64,000 nt of DNA from Candidatus Gastranaerophilales bacterium (GCA_944322725.1 CALUPU010000008.1:1-64000), one strand, 5' to 3'. Positions 25,214 to 34,006 are shown, counted from the first letter of the stretch. Notes: a model not told the origin generated them from the sequence alone. Translations and numbers: made by a program.

Positions 25214-26950
25214 TTGGATATTTTTAATACTGAAAATCTTAACAAAACACAGGACTTGATAAAAGCGGCAAAAGGTGAAATTAAAGCGGATCTTGTAATA
25301 AAAAATGCAAGGGTTATAAATGTATTATCAGAAGAAATTTATGAAGCAGATATTGCTGTCGTAGACGGCATAATTGCAGGTGTTGCAAAAGGGTATAACG
25401 GAAAAGAAGAAATCGATGTAGAGGGCGCTTATGTCTCTCCCTCCTTTATTGACGGGCATGTTCATCTTGAGAGTTCTATGCTCATGCCCTCAGAGTTTGC
25501 AAAAATGGTTGTTCCTTCAGGTACAACAACTGTCATTGCAGACCCGCATGAAATATCCAATGTCATGGGGCTTCAGGGTATAAGCTTTATGAGAGAGGCA
25601 ACCAAGAATCTGCCTCTTGATGTATACATGATGCTTCCATCTTGTGTGCCGGCAACTTCTCTTGAAACCTCCGGTGTGGATTTGAACAGTTACGACCTTG
25701 CATTATTGATTGATGCACCGTGGGTGCTAGGTATCGCGGAAATGATGAATTTCCCCGGGGTTATCAATTGTGACAAGAATGTGCTGAGCAAGATAAAACT
25801 AGGACTTGACCGTAACAAGCGTGTTGACGGGCATGCACCTCACCTGAGCGGAAAAGATCTCAATGCCTATGTTGCTGCAGGTATTCGCTCAGACCATGAA
25901 TGCACAACAGTGGACGAGGCTGTGGAAAAACTCCGTGCAGGCATGTACCTTATGGTTAGAGAAGCTACGGGTGCAAGGGATTTGGAACCATTGCTGCCTG
26001 TTTTGAAGAATTTAAATACGAGAAAATGTATATTTGTAACAGATGACAGGCATCCAAAGCATCTCGGGCAGCATATTTCTCATATGCTTAAAAAAGCTGT
26101 TCAAAACGGTGTAAATCCTATAAATGCAATACAAATGGCAAGTCTTAATACGGCAGAGTATTTTAACCTGCAAAATCTCGGTGCTATTGCACCCGGATAC
26201 AAAGCGGATATTGCAGTGCTTAAGGATTTGGAAAAATTTGAGCCTTACATGGTATTTAAAAACGGAAAACTTGCTGCAAAAGAAGGAAAGATGCTTGTTG
26301 ATACGGACAGCTTAAAGGCTCCTGTTTTAAGAGGCTCCGTGAATATAAAATATTTGTACAGAGAGGATTTGCAGATAAAAGCCGAAAGTAATAAAGCTAA
26401 AATTATTAATGTTATACCAAAACAGCTTATTACAAAAAGTACTGTTGAAAAAATTAAAGAAGAAAGCGGTTTTGCCGTATCTGATACAGAAAATGATATT
26501 TTAAAAATTGCCGTAATAGAAAGACACAAAGCAACAGGAAATATCGGACTCGGGTTTGTAAGAGGTTTCGGGTTGAAATCAGGTGCAATTGCGTCTACTG
26601 TTGCTCACGATTCTCACAATATGATTGTTATTGGTACAAACGATGAGGATATGTACTATGCTGCCGTGGAACTTGTAAAAGCACAGGGCGGGAAAATTGT
26701 GGTTGAAAACGGGAAAACTCTTGCTCATCTGAAACTGCCTATAGCAGGTCTTATGTCTGACAAACCCTGTGAAGAAGTGCAGGAACGTATCAAAGAACTT
26801 GATGAAGCAGCAAAGAAAATAGGCTGTGCTATAGATGAACCGTTCATGAGTATGGCATTTTTATCATTGTCTGTTATTCCCGAGTTAAAAATTACGGACA
26901 AAGGCCTTATAGACGTTAATAAATTCAATGTTACGGATTTATTCATATAA
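25214..26950 (+). CDS. ade: Adenine deaminase
   Basis: 578 aa. Amidohydrolase-fold adenine deaminase: DGHVHLESSMLMPSEF holds the first metal-binding HxH, ADPHEISNVMG follows, then GHAPHLSG, RSDHECT and DDRHP for later ligands. The C-terminal domain (about 405-578) is the ade-specific part. It converts adenine to hypoxanthine and ammonia. The start is TTG 25214 with GGAG 8 nt upstream. No in-frame ATG fits the conserved N-terminus. It is single, with a palindrome upstream. Confidence 0.95.
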   Translation: MDIFNTENLNKTQDLIKAAKGEIKADLVIKNARVINVLSEEIYEADIAVVDGIIAGVAKGYNGKEEIDVEGAYVSPSFIDGHVHLESSMLMPSEFAKMVVPSGTTTVIADPHEISNVMGLQGISFMREATKNLPLDVYMMLPSCVPATSLETSGVDLNSYDLALLIDAPWVLGIAEMMNFPGVINCDKNVLSKIKLGLDRNKRVDGHAPHLSGKDLNAYVAAGIRSDHECTTVDEAVEKLRAGMYLMVREATGARDLEPLLPVLKNLNTRKCIFVTDDRHPKHLGQHISHMLKKAVQNGVNPINAIQMASLNTAEYFNLQNLGAIAPGYKADIAVLKDLEKFEPYMVFKNGKLAAKEGKMLVDTDSLKAPVLRGSVNIKYLYREDLQIKAESNKAKIINVIPKQLITKSTVEKIKEESGFAVSDTENDILKIAVIERHKATGNIGLGFVRGFGLKSGAIASTVAHDSHNMIVIGTNDEDMYYAAVELVKAQGGKIVVENGKTLAHLKLPIAGLMSDKPCEEVQERIKELDEAAKKIGCAIDEPFMSMAFLSLSVIPELKITDKGLIDVNKFNVTDLFI

Positions 26951-26967
26951 ATCATGAAAAAATATTA

Positions 26968-26996
26968 TTGACCGGAACACAAAAAAGAATTATTAT
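26968..26996 (+). promoter_or_regulatory. Promoter of nrdDG
   Basis: TTGACC (26968-26973) and TATTAT (26991-26996) with a 17-bp spacer predict a transcript starting near 27003, exactly where the riboswitch begins. Confidence 0.6.
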
Positions 26997-27000
26997 AATA

Positions 27001-27116
27001 GTTACCGCTTAAGGAAAGCAGGGTGGGGCGTATTTGAAAGAACATTTTTACGCCGATTCCCTCACTGGTCCGCAGCCGTTACAGTCGGAATGCTTATTCG
27101 GTATGTATTACTTCGA
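27001..27116 (+). ncRNA. Cobalamin (B12) riboswitch candidate upstream of nrdD
   Basis: The leader carries the ordered core of the cobalamin aptamer: AAGGAA (27011-27016), GGGTG (27021-27025), a GGCGTA/TACGCC hairpin insertion, GATTCCC (27055-27061) pairing back to AGGG, then CTGGTCCGCAGCCGTTA (27066-27082), and a B12-box-like AGTCGGAATGC (27083-27093). An outer stem (TACCG with CGGTA) closes the fold. TTCGAGACAAGGAG follows and contains the nrdD ribosome-binding site, so control is likely at translation initiation. No terminator hairpin is visible. The 3' box is diverged, so the call rests on the ordered pattern and should be tested with a covariance model. Confidence 0.72.
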
Positions 27117-27131
27117 GACAAGGAGATTTTT

Positions 27132-29087
27132 ATGGAATTAAAAAAATTAGACACTGACCGTGTACAAAACGGGCTGCTTAAAATTGCCCAAAATCCTGAT
27201 ACTTCTAAAGTATCAAACCCTTATACTACTAAAACTGCTGAAATTAAGGATTTCATCACTGATAAAAATGTAAAGCTTGTTGATGATTACCTGAAAAAAC
27301 TTGACTGGCAGGTTAAAGAAAATTCAAACATGAGTTATTCCATTCAAGGGCTGAACAACTACATCTCATCAGCAATAAGCAAAAACTACTGGCTCAATAA
27401 AATCTATACTCCGGAGATTAAGCAGGCACATGAAAACGGTGATATACATATCCATGACCTTAATATAATTTCAACTTACTGCGTAGGCTGGGATTTAAAA
27501 GATGTGCTTATGGAAGGATTTACGGGTGTGAATGGCAAAGTTAAGTGCGCACCTCCGAAACATTTCAGAACAGCACTCGGACAAATGGTAAATTTTCTTT
27601 ATACAATGCAGGGCGAAGCCGCAGGTGCTCAGGCGTTTTCAAACTTTGATACACTGCTTGCACCTTTTGTAAGATACGACAATCTCAACTATGAACAGGT
27701 AAAGCAGGCAATGCAGGAGTTTGTTTTTAACCTCAATGTGCCTACACGTACGGGCTTTCAAACTCCGTTTACCAATATTACTATGGATATGACAGTGCCG
27801 TCGTATTATGCTGACGCGCCCGTTATCATAGGCGGTGAGTTGATGGAAGAAACATATAAAGACTTCCAGCATGAAATGAACCTTATCAACAAAGCCTACT
27901 TTGAAGTAATGATGCAGGGGGATTATACGGGTAAAGTATTTACCTTCCCGATTCCGACATACAACATAACAAAAGACTTTGACTGGGAAAATCCCGAACT
28001 TGAAGGATTGTGGGAAATGACGGCAAAATACGGAATCCCTTATTTTTCAAACTTTATCAATTCGGATATGAATCCTGAGGATGCACGTTCTATGTGCTGC
28101 CGTTTAAGAATAGACAACAGAGAACTTGAATACAGAGGCGGAGGACTTTTCGGTTCTAACCCGCTGACGGGTTCTGTCGGCGTTGTTACTATCAATTTGC
28201 CCAGAATTGCTTATCTTGCAAAATCCTCAAATAACGGCGAAGCTGCATTTTTTCAAATGTTATGCCGTAATATGGAAATAGCAAGAGAAAGCCTTGAAAT
28301 AAAAAGAGAGGTAATCGAAGAATATACTGATAAAAACCTCTATCCGTATACAAAATTCTACCTTAGAGACATCAAGGCAAGATACGGTGTTTACTGGAAA
28401 AATCACTTCTCTACAATAGGTCTTGTCGGTATGAACGAAGCCTGTGAAAATCTTCTGGGCAAAGGTATCGCAACTGAAGAAGGCAAAACATTTGCTCTCA
28501 AGGTAATGGACTATATGCGCAATATGATTTCCAACTTCCAGAAAGAAACAGGTCATAACTACAACCTTGAAGCTACGCCGGCAGAAGGCACTTCCTACCG
28601 TCTTGCAAGGCTGGATAAGCAAAAATTCGATGCAATCAAATGTGCAAATGAAAAAGAATACAGGAATGGTGCAAAACCTTTTTATACAAACTCAACACAG
28701 CTTCCTGTAAACTATACTGACGATATTTTTGAACTTCTGGATAATCAGGACGAACTCCAGACAAAATACACAGGCGGTACTGTTGTACACATTTTTGCAG
28801 GAGAAAGGGTTTATGACACTAATGTAGTAAAAAATCTTGTTAAAAAAGTCTGTGAAAATTATAAACTCCCGTACTTTACCTTCTCCCCGACTTTCAGCAT
28901 CTGTCCGACACACGGATATGTTGCGGGCGAACACTTTACGTGCCCTGACTGCGGGGAAAGCTGTGAAGTTTTCTCAAGAGTAGTCGGCTACATCAGCCCT
29001 GTTAACCAGTGGAATGAAGGTAAAACAGAAGAGTTTAAACTCAGAAAAACCTTTGATGTCAATGAATGTGTTAAACAGGCAAAATAA
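27132..29087 (+). CDS. nrdD: Anaerobic (class III) ribonucleotide reductase, large subunit
   Basis: 651 aa from ATG 27132, chosen for AGGAG 7 nt upstream. An earlier in-frame ATG lies inside the riboswitch. The catalytic core is glycyl-radical NrdD: IHIHDLN near residue 105, the MCCRLRID cysteine loop, a C-terminal zinc site (CPTHG, CPDCGESC) and the glycyl-radical loop RVVGYISP. It reduces nucleoside triphosphates to deoxy forms without oxygen, using formate or thioredoxin-type electrons. I see no clear ATP-cone at the N-terminus. Its stop overlaps the nrdG start (TAATG). Confidence 0.95.
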   Translation: MELKKLDTDRVQNGLLKIAQNPDTSKVSNPYTTKTAEIKDFITDKNVKLVDDYLKKLDWQVKENSNMSYSIQGLNNYISSAISKNYWLNKIYTPEIKQAHENGDIHIHDLNIISTYCVGWDLKDVLMEGFTGVNGKVKCAPPKHFRTALGQMVNFLYTMQGEAAGAQAFSNFDTLLAPFVRYDNLNYEQVKQAMQEFVFNLNVPTRTGFQTPFTNITMDMTVPSYYADAPVIIGGELMEETYKDFQHEMNLINKAYFEVMMQGDYTGKVFTFPIPTYNITKDFDWENPELEGLWEMTAKYGIPYFSNFINSDMNPEDARSMCCRLRIDNRELEYRGGGLFGSNPLTGSVGVVTINLPRIAYLAKSSNNGEAAFFQMLCRNMEIARESLEIKREVIEEYTDKNLYPYTKFYLRDIKARYGVYWKNHFSTIGLVGMNEACENLLGKGIATEEGKTFALKVMDYMRNMISNFQKETGHNYNLEATPAEGTSYRLARLDKQKFDAIKCANEKEYRNGAKPFYTNSTQLPVNYTDDIFELLDNQDELQTKYTGGTVVHIFAGERVYDTNVVKNLVKKVCENYKLPYFTFSPTFSICPTHGYVAGEHFTCPDCGESCEVFSRVVGYISPVNQWNEGKTEEFKLRKTFDVNECVKQAK

Positions 29088-29899
29088 TGCAGATAGCAGG
29101 ATTACAAAAATCTTCTTTGCTGGACTACCCGTCTAAAATTGCTGCCGTAGTTTTTACATTTGGCTGTAATTTCAGATGTTCGTATTGTCACAACCCGAAC
29201 TTGATTGGTCCGAAAAAATTTCGTGATACACAACAAAGTTGTGTGAACGAAATTTTTGAGCGGCTTATTGAAAAAGTAAGCAGGTGCCGGCTGCGTTCAG
29301 CCGGCGACACCTGTGACACTGGATTAATTACTGCGATTTCATCAGATGTTTTGTTCGATGAAACTGCGGTTTTTGATTTTTTAAAAACACGCACGGGCAA
29401 ACTGGATGCTGTAGTTGTGTCAGGCGGTGAACCGACTCTGCAAAAAGACCTTGTTTCATTTTTTGAAAAACTCAAAGCAATGGGCTTTCTTACTAAACTC
29501 GATACGAACGGAACAAATACCGATACTGTCAAAGTTCTTGTAGAGCAGGGGCTTGTTGATTATATTGCGATGGATATTAAATCACCGCTTGAAAAATATT
29601 CACAGATAACCTGCAGGAAGATTGATACTCAAAAAATTCATCAAAGCATAAAATATATAATGTCGTGCGGAGTTGATTACGAATTTCGCACTACAGTTGT
29701 ACGTTCACAGCTGGATGAAGAAGATTTTGAAAGCATAGGAAAACTTCTCAAAGGTGCAAAAAAGTATTATCTTCAAAAATTTGTAAATACTCACACTCTA
29801 AACCCTGATTTTATAAATGAAACAACATATACAGATGAGGAGTTTATGAAAATAAAAGAGATTTTGAACAAATATATTGATACTGTTTTTGTACGATAA
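29087..29899 (+). CDS. nrdG: Anaerobic ribonucleotide reductase activase (radical SAM)
   Basis: 270 aa. Radical-SAM cluster CNFRCSYC (residues 27-34), SAM-binding SGGEPTL and the downstream LDTNGT block. It makes the glycyl radical on NrdD. Related activases run to about 225-235 aa. Here residues 41-81, between the Fe-S loop and SGGEPTL, are an extra block encoded by a palindromic repeat that also occurs after holB (35929). The block keeps frame and adds three cysteines (52, 67, 76). The core motifs before and after it are intact, so the protein may still work if the insert loops out. Confidence 0.9.
   Translation: MQIAGLQKSSLLDYPSKIAAVVFTFGCNFRCSYCHNPNLIGPKKFRDTQQSCVNEIFERLIEKVSRCRLRSAGDTCDTGLITAISSDVLFDETAVFDFLKTRTGKLDAVVVSGGEPTLQKDLVSFFEKLKAMGFLTKLDTNGTNTDTVKVLVEQGLVDYIAMDIKSPLEKYSQITCRKIDTQKIHQSIKYIMSCGVDYEFRTTVVRSQLDEEDFESIGKLLKGAKKYYLQKFVNTHTLNPDFINETTYTDEEFMKIKEILNKYIDTVFVR
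29208..29329. repeat. Palindromic element inserted in frame in nrdG
   Basis: About 122 bp with two hairpins. Stem 1 is AAAAATTTCGT (29214-29224) with ACGAAATTTTT (29247-29257), enclosing a smaller ACACAAC/GTTGTGT hairpin. Stem 2 is CAGGTG-CCGGCTG (29281-29293) with CAGCCGG (29298-29304) and CACCTG (29308-29313). A second copy at 35929-36042 has the same order of hairpins and ends, but with compensatory changes. It resembles in design the protein-inserting palindromic elements (RPE) of Rickettsia, though the sequence is not claimed to be related. Confidence 0.85.
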
Positions 29900-29947
29900 A
29901 TGTGCTGTTGTTTTGAAAAAATCGTGAATTTATGCTATTTGTTTGTT

Positions 29948-30604
29948 ATGAAAAGATTGAAATTTTTAATTATTCTTGTATTTATAATCTTTTTAAACCT
30001 GCCTGTGTCGGCGGATGTAATGCCTCATTATACAGGTTCTATAAGCAGGCAGGCAATAGGTTTTTTGCAGGTGCCAAAGAATTTTCATCTGTATCTTTAC
30101 CCGCGTTATGATTCTCAAATAGTAGAGTCAATAAGCTGGACAAACACGGAAGTAAAATACAAAAACCATTCTGCTGAACCTTACAGGCTTTTTACTGCAC
30201 AGGTTCAAAACAGAGATTTTGCATTCTGTACTGTAATTGATGAGCAGGATGACTGGTACAAGATTATTTATGACAGAGAAGGTAATAAATCAGCGTGGAT
30301 TAAACCCGACTCTCAGGACAGTTTCTGGGGATTAAAAGATTTTTATTCTTATTACGGCAGGCGTTACGGTCTGTATTATATGAAAAATATAGATTACAGA
30401 AAAAGAGGTCTCTATAGCGGTGCGGACAGTGAGTCTCAAAAGATTGACGGATTTACTCTTATTAAATCCATACGTCTTAACAAACTCAGCGGAAACTGGG
30501 CTCTTGTCACAGTAATAGACTTTGACAGCAAGCCTAAAATCGGTTACATACAGTGGCGTGAGTCTGACGGTACAATTATAATTTTCCCGAGAATCGGACA
30601 ATAA
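29948..30604 (+). CDS. Secreted SH3-like protein
   Basis: 218 aa from ATG 29948, where a clear signal peptide begins (residues 1-22, cleavage after VSA). The mature part has beta-rich segments with the SH3b-like pattern (LYPRYDSQIVESISW, DEQDDWYKIIYD, GNKSAWIKP; then a second unit ending GNWALVTVIDFDS). It is probably periplasmic and may bind peptidoglycan or peptides. There is no catalytic domain. The upstream in-frame start gives an implausible Cys-rich leader. Confidence 0.6.
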   Translation: MKRLKFLIILVFIIFLNLPVSADVMPHYTGSISRQAIGFLQVPKNFHLYLYPRYDSQIVESISWTNTEVKYKNHSAEPYRLFTAQVQNRDFAFCTVIDEQDDWYKIIYDREGNKSAWIKPDSQDSFWGLKDFYSYYGRRYGLYYMKNIDYRKRGLYSGADSESQKIDGFTLIKSIRLNKLSGNWALVTVIDFDSKPKIGYIQWRESDGTIIIFPRIGQ

Positions 30605-30666
30605 TTTTTAAATTCTTTATTCCATTTCATTGTTTGATGTAGAATTGTAATTACTAGGAATAAGAA

Positions 30667-32130
30667 ATGGAGAAAGTTATGACTACTTTGAATGAAGTTA
30701 GAGTAAGAATCGCTCCCTCACCGAGCGGAAATTTGCATATCGGTACTGCAAGAACAGCGTTGTTTAACTACCTTTTTGCGAAGAAAAACAACGGCAAATA
30801 CGTTTTAAGGATTGAAGATACAGACCTTGACCGTTCAAGTCAGGCATATATTGATAATATTTATGACAGTTTAAAAGCTCTCGGACTCAACTGGGACGAA
30901 GGTCCTGATGTTGGCGGCCCTTACGGACCTTATCAGCAATCGGAAAGATTTGATATTTATCCTAAATACGCTCAAAAGCTTATAGAAGCAGGCTATGCAT
31001 ATGAATGCTTCTGTACACAGGAAGAATTGGACGCTGAAAAAGAGGAATCAATCAAAAACAAAAGACCTCACAAATATTCAGGCAAGTGCAGACATTTGTC
31101 AGAAGAAGAAAAAGAAAAATTAAGAGCCGAAGGCAGAAAACCTTCAATCAGATTCCATGTTCCCGAAGGTGAAACAAACTTTGACGATCTTGTAAAAGGC
31201 CATCTGCACTTTGACAACGCATTAATCGGCGATTTTGTAATCATGAAATCAAACGGCACACCCACATACAACTTTGCGGTTGTAATAGATGATATGGAAA
31301 TGAAAATTTCTCACATCATCCGCGGCGAAGACCACATCTCAAACACTGCAAAACAAATCATGATTTACGAAGCACTGGGTGCAGAAATCCCTAAATTCGG
31401 CCACCTTGGCATGATTCTGGCACCGGATAGAAGTAAACTCTCAAAAAGACACGGTGCTACTGCGGTTTCTGAATTCGTAGAAAAAGGCTACTTAACAGAA
31501 GCACTTGTAAACTTTGTAGCTTTGTTAGGCTGGTCTCCTTCTGACGGACATGAAATCAAAACCCTTGATGAAATCGCAGCAGATTTTAGAATCGGCGAAG
31601 TGTCATCATCCAACTCTATTTTTGAATACGACAAACTCAACTGGATGAACGGTCAGTACATCAAAAAAATGGATCTTGCAAAATTAACACAGCTCGTTAA
31701 ACCATACCTTGCATGCTACGATTTGAGCGAGTATACGGAAGAACAACTCCAAAAAATCGTTGAAATTACAAGAGAGCCAATTACAATTCTGTCGGAATTG
31801 ACAAATGACACAAAATACTTCTTTGGAAAAGATGTGGAAGTAGAACCTGAAGTACAGGAAAAAATTCTTAACGGTGAAGTTGCCAAAAAAGTGCTTCCAT
31901 ACGTTATTGAAAACGAACTGGACAAATGGGACTTTGATGACGAAGAAAAACTCCACGAACAGCTCGCTGATTTGAGAACATACTTTAAAGAGCAGGGCAT
32001 AAAACCCAAAGAAACAATGTGGGCAATCAGAGCTGCAGTTACAGGCAGAACCCACGGCGCAGACATGGTTGCAACACTGCTTCTGCTCGGTAAAGACAGA
32101 GTTGTGAAAAGAATCAAAGCGGCTGTGTAA
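30667..32130 (+). CDS. gltX: Glutamyl-tRNA synthetase
   Basis: 487 aa. Class I synthetase: PSPSGNLHIGTARTAL (HIGH as HIGT), YNFAVVIDDMEM and KLSKRHGA (KMSKS), with the alpha-helical anticodon-binding domain from about 330. It charges tRNA-Glu, and possibly tRNA-Gln if no glutaminyl synthetase exists. ATG 30667 has AGGA 7 nt upstream. An alternative ATG at 30679 also has GGAG. Codon usage leans toward A-ending codons like a highly expressed gene. Confidence 0.96.
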   Translation: MEKVMTTLNEVRVRIAPSPSGNLHIGTARTALFNYLFAKKNNGKYVLRIEDTDLDRSSQAYIDNIYDSLKALGLNWDEGPDVGGPYGPYQQSERFDIYPKYAQKLIEAGYAYECFCTQEELDAEKEESIKNKRPHKYSGKCRHLSEEEKEKLRAEGRKPSIRFHVPEGETNFDDLVKGHLHFDNALIGDFVIMKSNGTPTYNFAVVIDDMEMKISHIIRGEDHISNTAKQIMIYEALGAEIPKFGHLGMILAPDRSKLSKRHGATAVSEFVEKGYLTEALVNFVALLGWSPSDGHEIKTLDEIAADFRIGEVSSSNSIFEYDKLNWMNGQYIKKMDLAKLTQLVKPYLACYDLSEYTEEQLQKIVEITREPITILSELTNDTKYFFGKDVEVEPEVQEKILNGEVAKKVLPYVIENELDKWDFDDEEKLHEQLADLRTYFKEQGIKPKETMWAIRAAVTGRTHGADMVATLLLLGKDRVVKRIKAAV

Positions 32131-32139
32131 AGTATTTTT

Positions 32140-32360
32140 GCAAGGCAAGGTTTCCTTGCACGTCGTAAGGAGTAAGACGGCTTTGCCGTTGTAGTTATTG
32201 TTAGAAACAGTTATGTTTTAAGGTAATTTTTACAGCAGCTGGTCGCTGAAAAATTACTGAAAAAACATTTTACTGTTTCTTTTGATAGCGTCAGTTTTCT
32301 TTTCTTTGGTTCGTTTCTTTTCTTTTGCCACGCAACTCAAAAGAAAAGAAATGAACGTAA
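32140..32360. repeat. Cluster of large intergenic hairpins after gltX
   Basis: The 350-bp gap between gltX and bioG is not coding. It holds (1) GCAAGG/CCTTGC at 32140-32159, a possible weak terminator without T-run; (2) a nested hairpin at 32203-32280 with arms AGAAACAGT/ACTGTTTCT, ATGTTTT/AAAACAT and GTAATTTTT/AAAAATTAC; (3) a hairpin with 19-nt arms (32309-32327 and 32338-32356, one mismatch that is a G-T wobble). Three strong structures in a row suggest a repeat or MITE remnant rather than a single terminator. Confidence 0.6.
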
Positions 32361-32480
32361 AAAAAGATTAACTATGCAAGTTAGTTAGATTTTCAATATG
32401 GCTATATCATTGTAAAATTCAATGTTTAATGCTTCAGAATGACTTATTAATTAAAACTTCAATACTATATAAATATACTT

Positions 32481-33134
32481 ATGAAACTACATTTAGAAAA
32501 AAACAACAGCGAAAATTTAATTTTATTCTTTTGCGGATGGGGAATGGATGAAAATCCGTTTTCCATTCTCAATAATACGTCCGATGTTTTGTACGTTTAT
32601 GACTACACAACACCGGAATTTCCCGATTTTGATTTTTCTGGGTACAAAAAAGTTGACCTGCTGGCGTTTTCATACGGAGTTTATGCATCCGGTATTGCCA
32701 ACCTCAGCAATGTAAAATTGAACTCGCGAACAGCAATAAACGGAACGCTTATACCGGTAGATGACAAGCTGGGAGTGCCTTTAAGACAGTTTGAGTTAAC
32801 GGAGAAAATGGATTCAGAAACAGTGGTGAAATTTCGTCAGAGACTGTTTGGCGGAGAAAAAGCTTCTGAACATTTTGAAATCTTTGAAGAAAATCTTCCT
32901 CAAAGAAGTGCAAAAAGCTGTACAGAGGAACTCATCGGGATGAAAAAGTATGTGCCTGTATTTCCTATGCCGCAGTGTAAGTTTGATAAAGTCTATATTG
33001 CAAAACATGACAGATGTGTACCGACCCGCAATCAGTTAAACTTCTGGCAAAAACAGAATTTCTCAAATATAATAGAACTCGAGACCGGTCATTTCCCGTT
33101 CTATAATTATCAATCGTTAGAAGAATTGTTATAA
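32481..33134 (+). CDS. bioG: Pimeloyl-ACP methyl ester esterase BioG (DUF452)
   Basis: 217 aa. FCGWGMD near the N-terminus and the nucleophile elbow AFSYGV (Ser about 74) with the acid in KHDRCVP and His in ETGHFPF make a complete alpha/beta-hydrolase triad of the BioG type. It frees pimeloyl-ACP from its methyl ester in biotin precursor synthesis. There is no Shine-Dalgarno motif; TATAAA lies 7 nt before the ATG, so translation may be leaderless. It is followed 3 bp later by bioC. Confidence 0.85.
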   Translation: MKLHLEKNNSENLILFFCGWGMDENPFSILNNTSDVLYVYDYTTPEFPDFDFSGYKKVDLLAFSYGVYASGIANLSNVKLNSRTAINGTLIPVDDKLGVPLRQFELTEKMDSETVVKFRQRLFGGEKASEHFEIFEENLPQRSAKSCTEELIGMKKYVPVFPMPQCKFDKVYIAKHDRCVPTRNQLNFWQKQNFSNIIELETGHFPFYNYQSLEELL

Positions 33135-33137
33135 ATA

Positions 33138-33884
33138 ATGATAAACAAAGATTTAGTAAAATTCAGATTTCAAAAAAGCATAAACACATATGACAACTCT
33201 GCTGTGATACAGAAAGAGATGGCTTTTTCATTGATTGAAAAAATTCTGAATACATGCGGTGATTCGTTTGACAAAGTGTTTGAATTTGGTGCGGGAACCG
33301 GGTTTCTGTCCAAAAATATTCTGAATCGTATAAAATTTAAAGAGTATTATGCAAATGATATTATTGAAGAATCCGAGTTTTGTATAAAAAATATTATCAA
33401 TGATGTTAAGTTTCTTGCAGGTGATATTGAAAAAATAGAATTGGATGAAAAATTTAATCTTGTCCTTTCCAATGCTGTTATGCAGTGGATTACGGATACT
33501 GATGAACTGCTTTTAAAAATAAGAAAAAATCTTGCGCAGGAAGGGTGGTTTGCATTTACGACTTTTGGAGAACAGAATTATAAAGAGATAAAAGAGACTA
33601 CGGGAGTTGCTCTTGATTATTTGAAAGCAGAGACATTAAAAGAGAAATGCTCTCGTGATTTTGAAATTGTATATTTTGAAGAAAATCTGCAGACATTATA
33701 TTTTGATACCCCGCTGGATGTTTTGAAGCACATAAAATATTCGGGTACAAACGGAATAAAAACATTGAACTGGACAGTTTCCAAACTCAAAAAATTTGAA
33801 GAGTATTATAAGGAATGTTTTGGTGCAGGCAGCAAGGTGTCTTTGACTTACAATCCGATTTATGTGATTTTAAAAGCCCTGTAG
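33138..33884 (+). CDS. bioC: Malonyl-ACP O-methyltransferase BioC
   Basis: 248 aa. SAM-dependent methyltransferase: FEFGAGTGFLS (motif I), ANDI, LVLSNAVMQWI (motif IV region), with the RFQKSINTYDNSAVIQ N-terminus typical of BioC. It methylates malonyl-ACP to start pimelate assembly; BioG removes the methyl group at the end. The adjacent bioG makes this assignment strong. The remaining biotin genes are not in the window. Confidence 0.88.
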   Translation: MINKDLVKFRFQKSINTYDNSAVIQKEMAFSLIEKILNTCGDSFDKVFEFGAGTGFLSKNILNRIKFKEYYANDIIEESEFCIKNIINDVKFLAGDIEKIELDEKFNLVLSNAVMQWITDTDELLLKIRKNLAQEGWFAFTTFGEQNYKEIKETTGVALDYLKAETLKEKCSRDFEIVYFEENLQTLYFDTPLDVLKHIKYSGTNGIKTLNWTVSKLKKFEEYYKECFGAGSKVSLTYNPIYVILKAL

Positions 33885-33994
33885 GACGCTTATTCAGACA
33901 CATATATTGAAAAATTAAACCTTTGTGAAAAGACGTACAGAAAATTACTTAAACAAGTGTCAGATAACTCGGGCTTTTTAAGTTTATAGCATGA

Positions 33995-34000
33995 TACAAT
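33995..34000 (+). promoter_or_regulatory. -10 box of holA
   Basis: TACAAT with extended TG (TG-A-TACAAT) ends 6 nt before ATG 34007, with no Shine-Dalgarno motif between. It is one of several leaderless-type starts in the window. Confidence 0.5.
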
Positions 34001-34006
34001 ATAACC

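Noticed and set aside
26951-27131. In-frame ATG for nrdD at 27090
   Set aside because: It falls inside the riboswitch candidate and lacks a Shine-Dalgarno motif. ATG 27132 has AGGAG and begins the conserved part.
32140-32480. tRNA or other structural RNA in the gltX-bioG gap
   Set aside because: No cloverleaf or T-loop GGTTC-A pattern fits. The hairpins are long and A/T-rich rather than tRNA-like.
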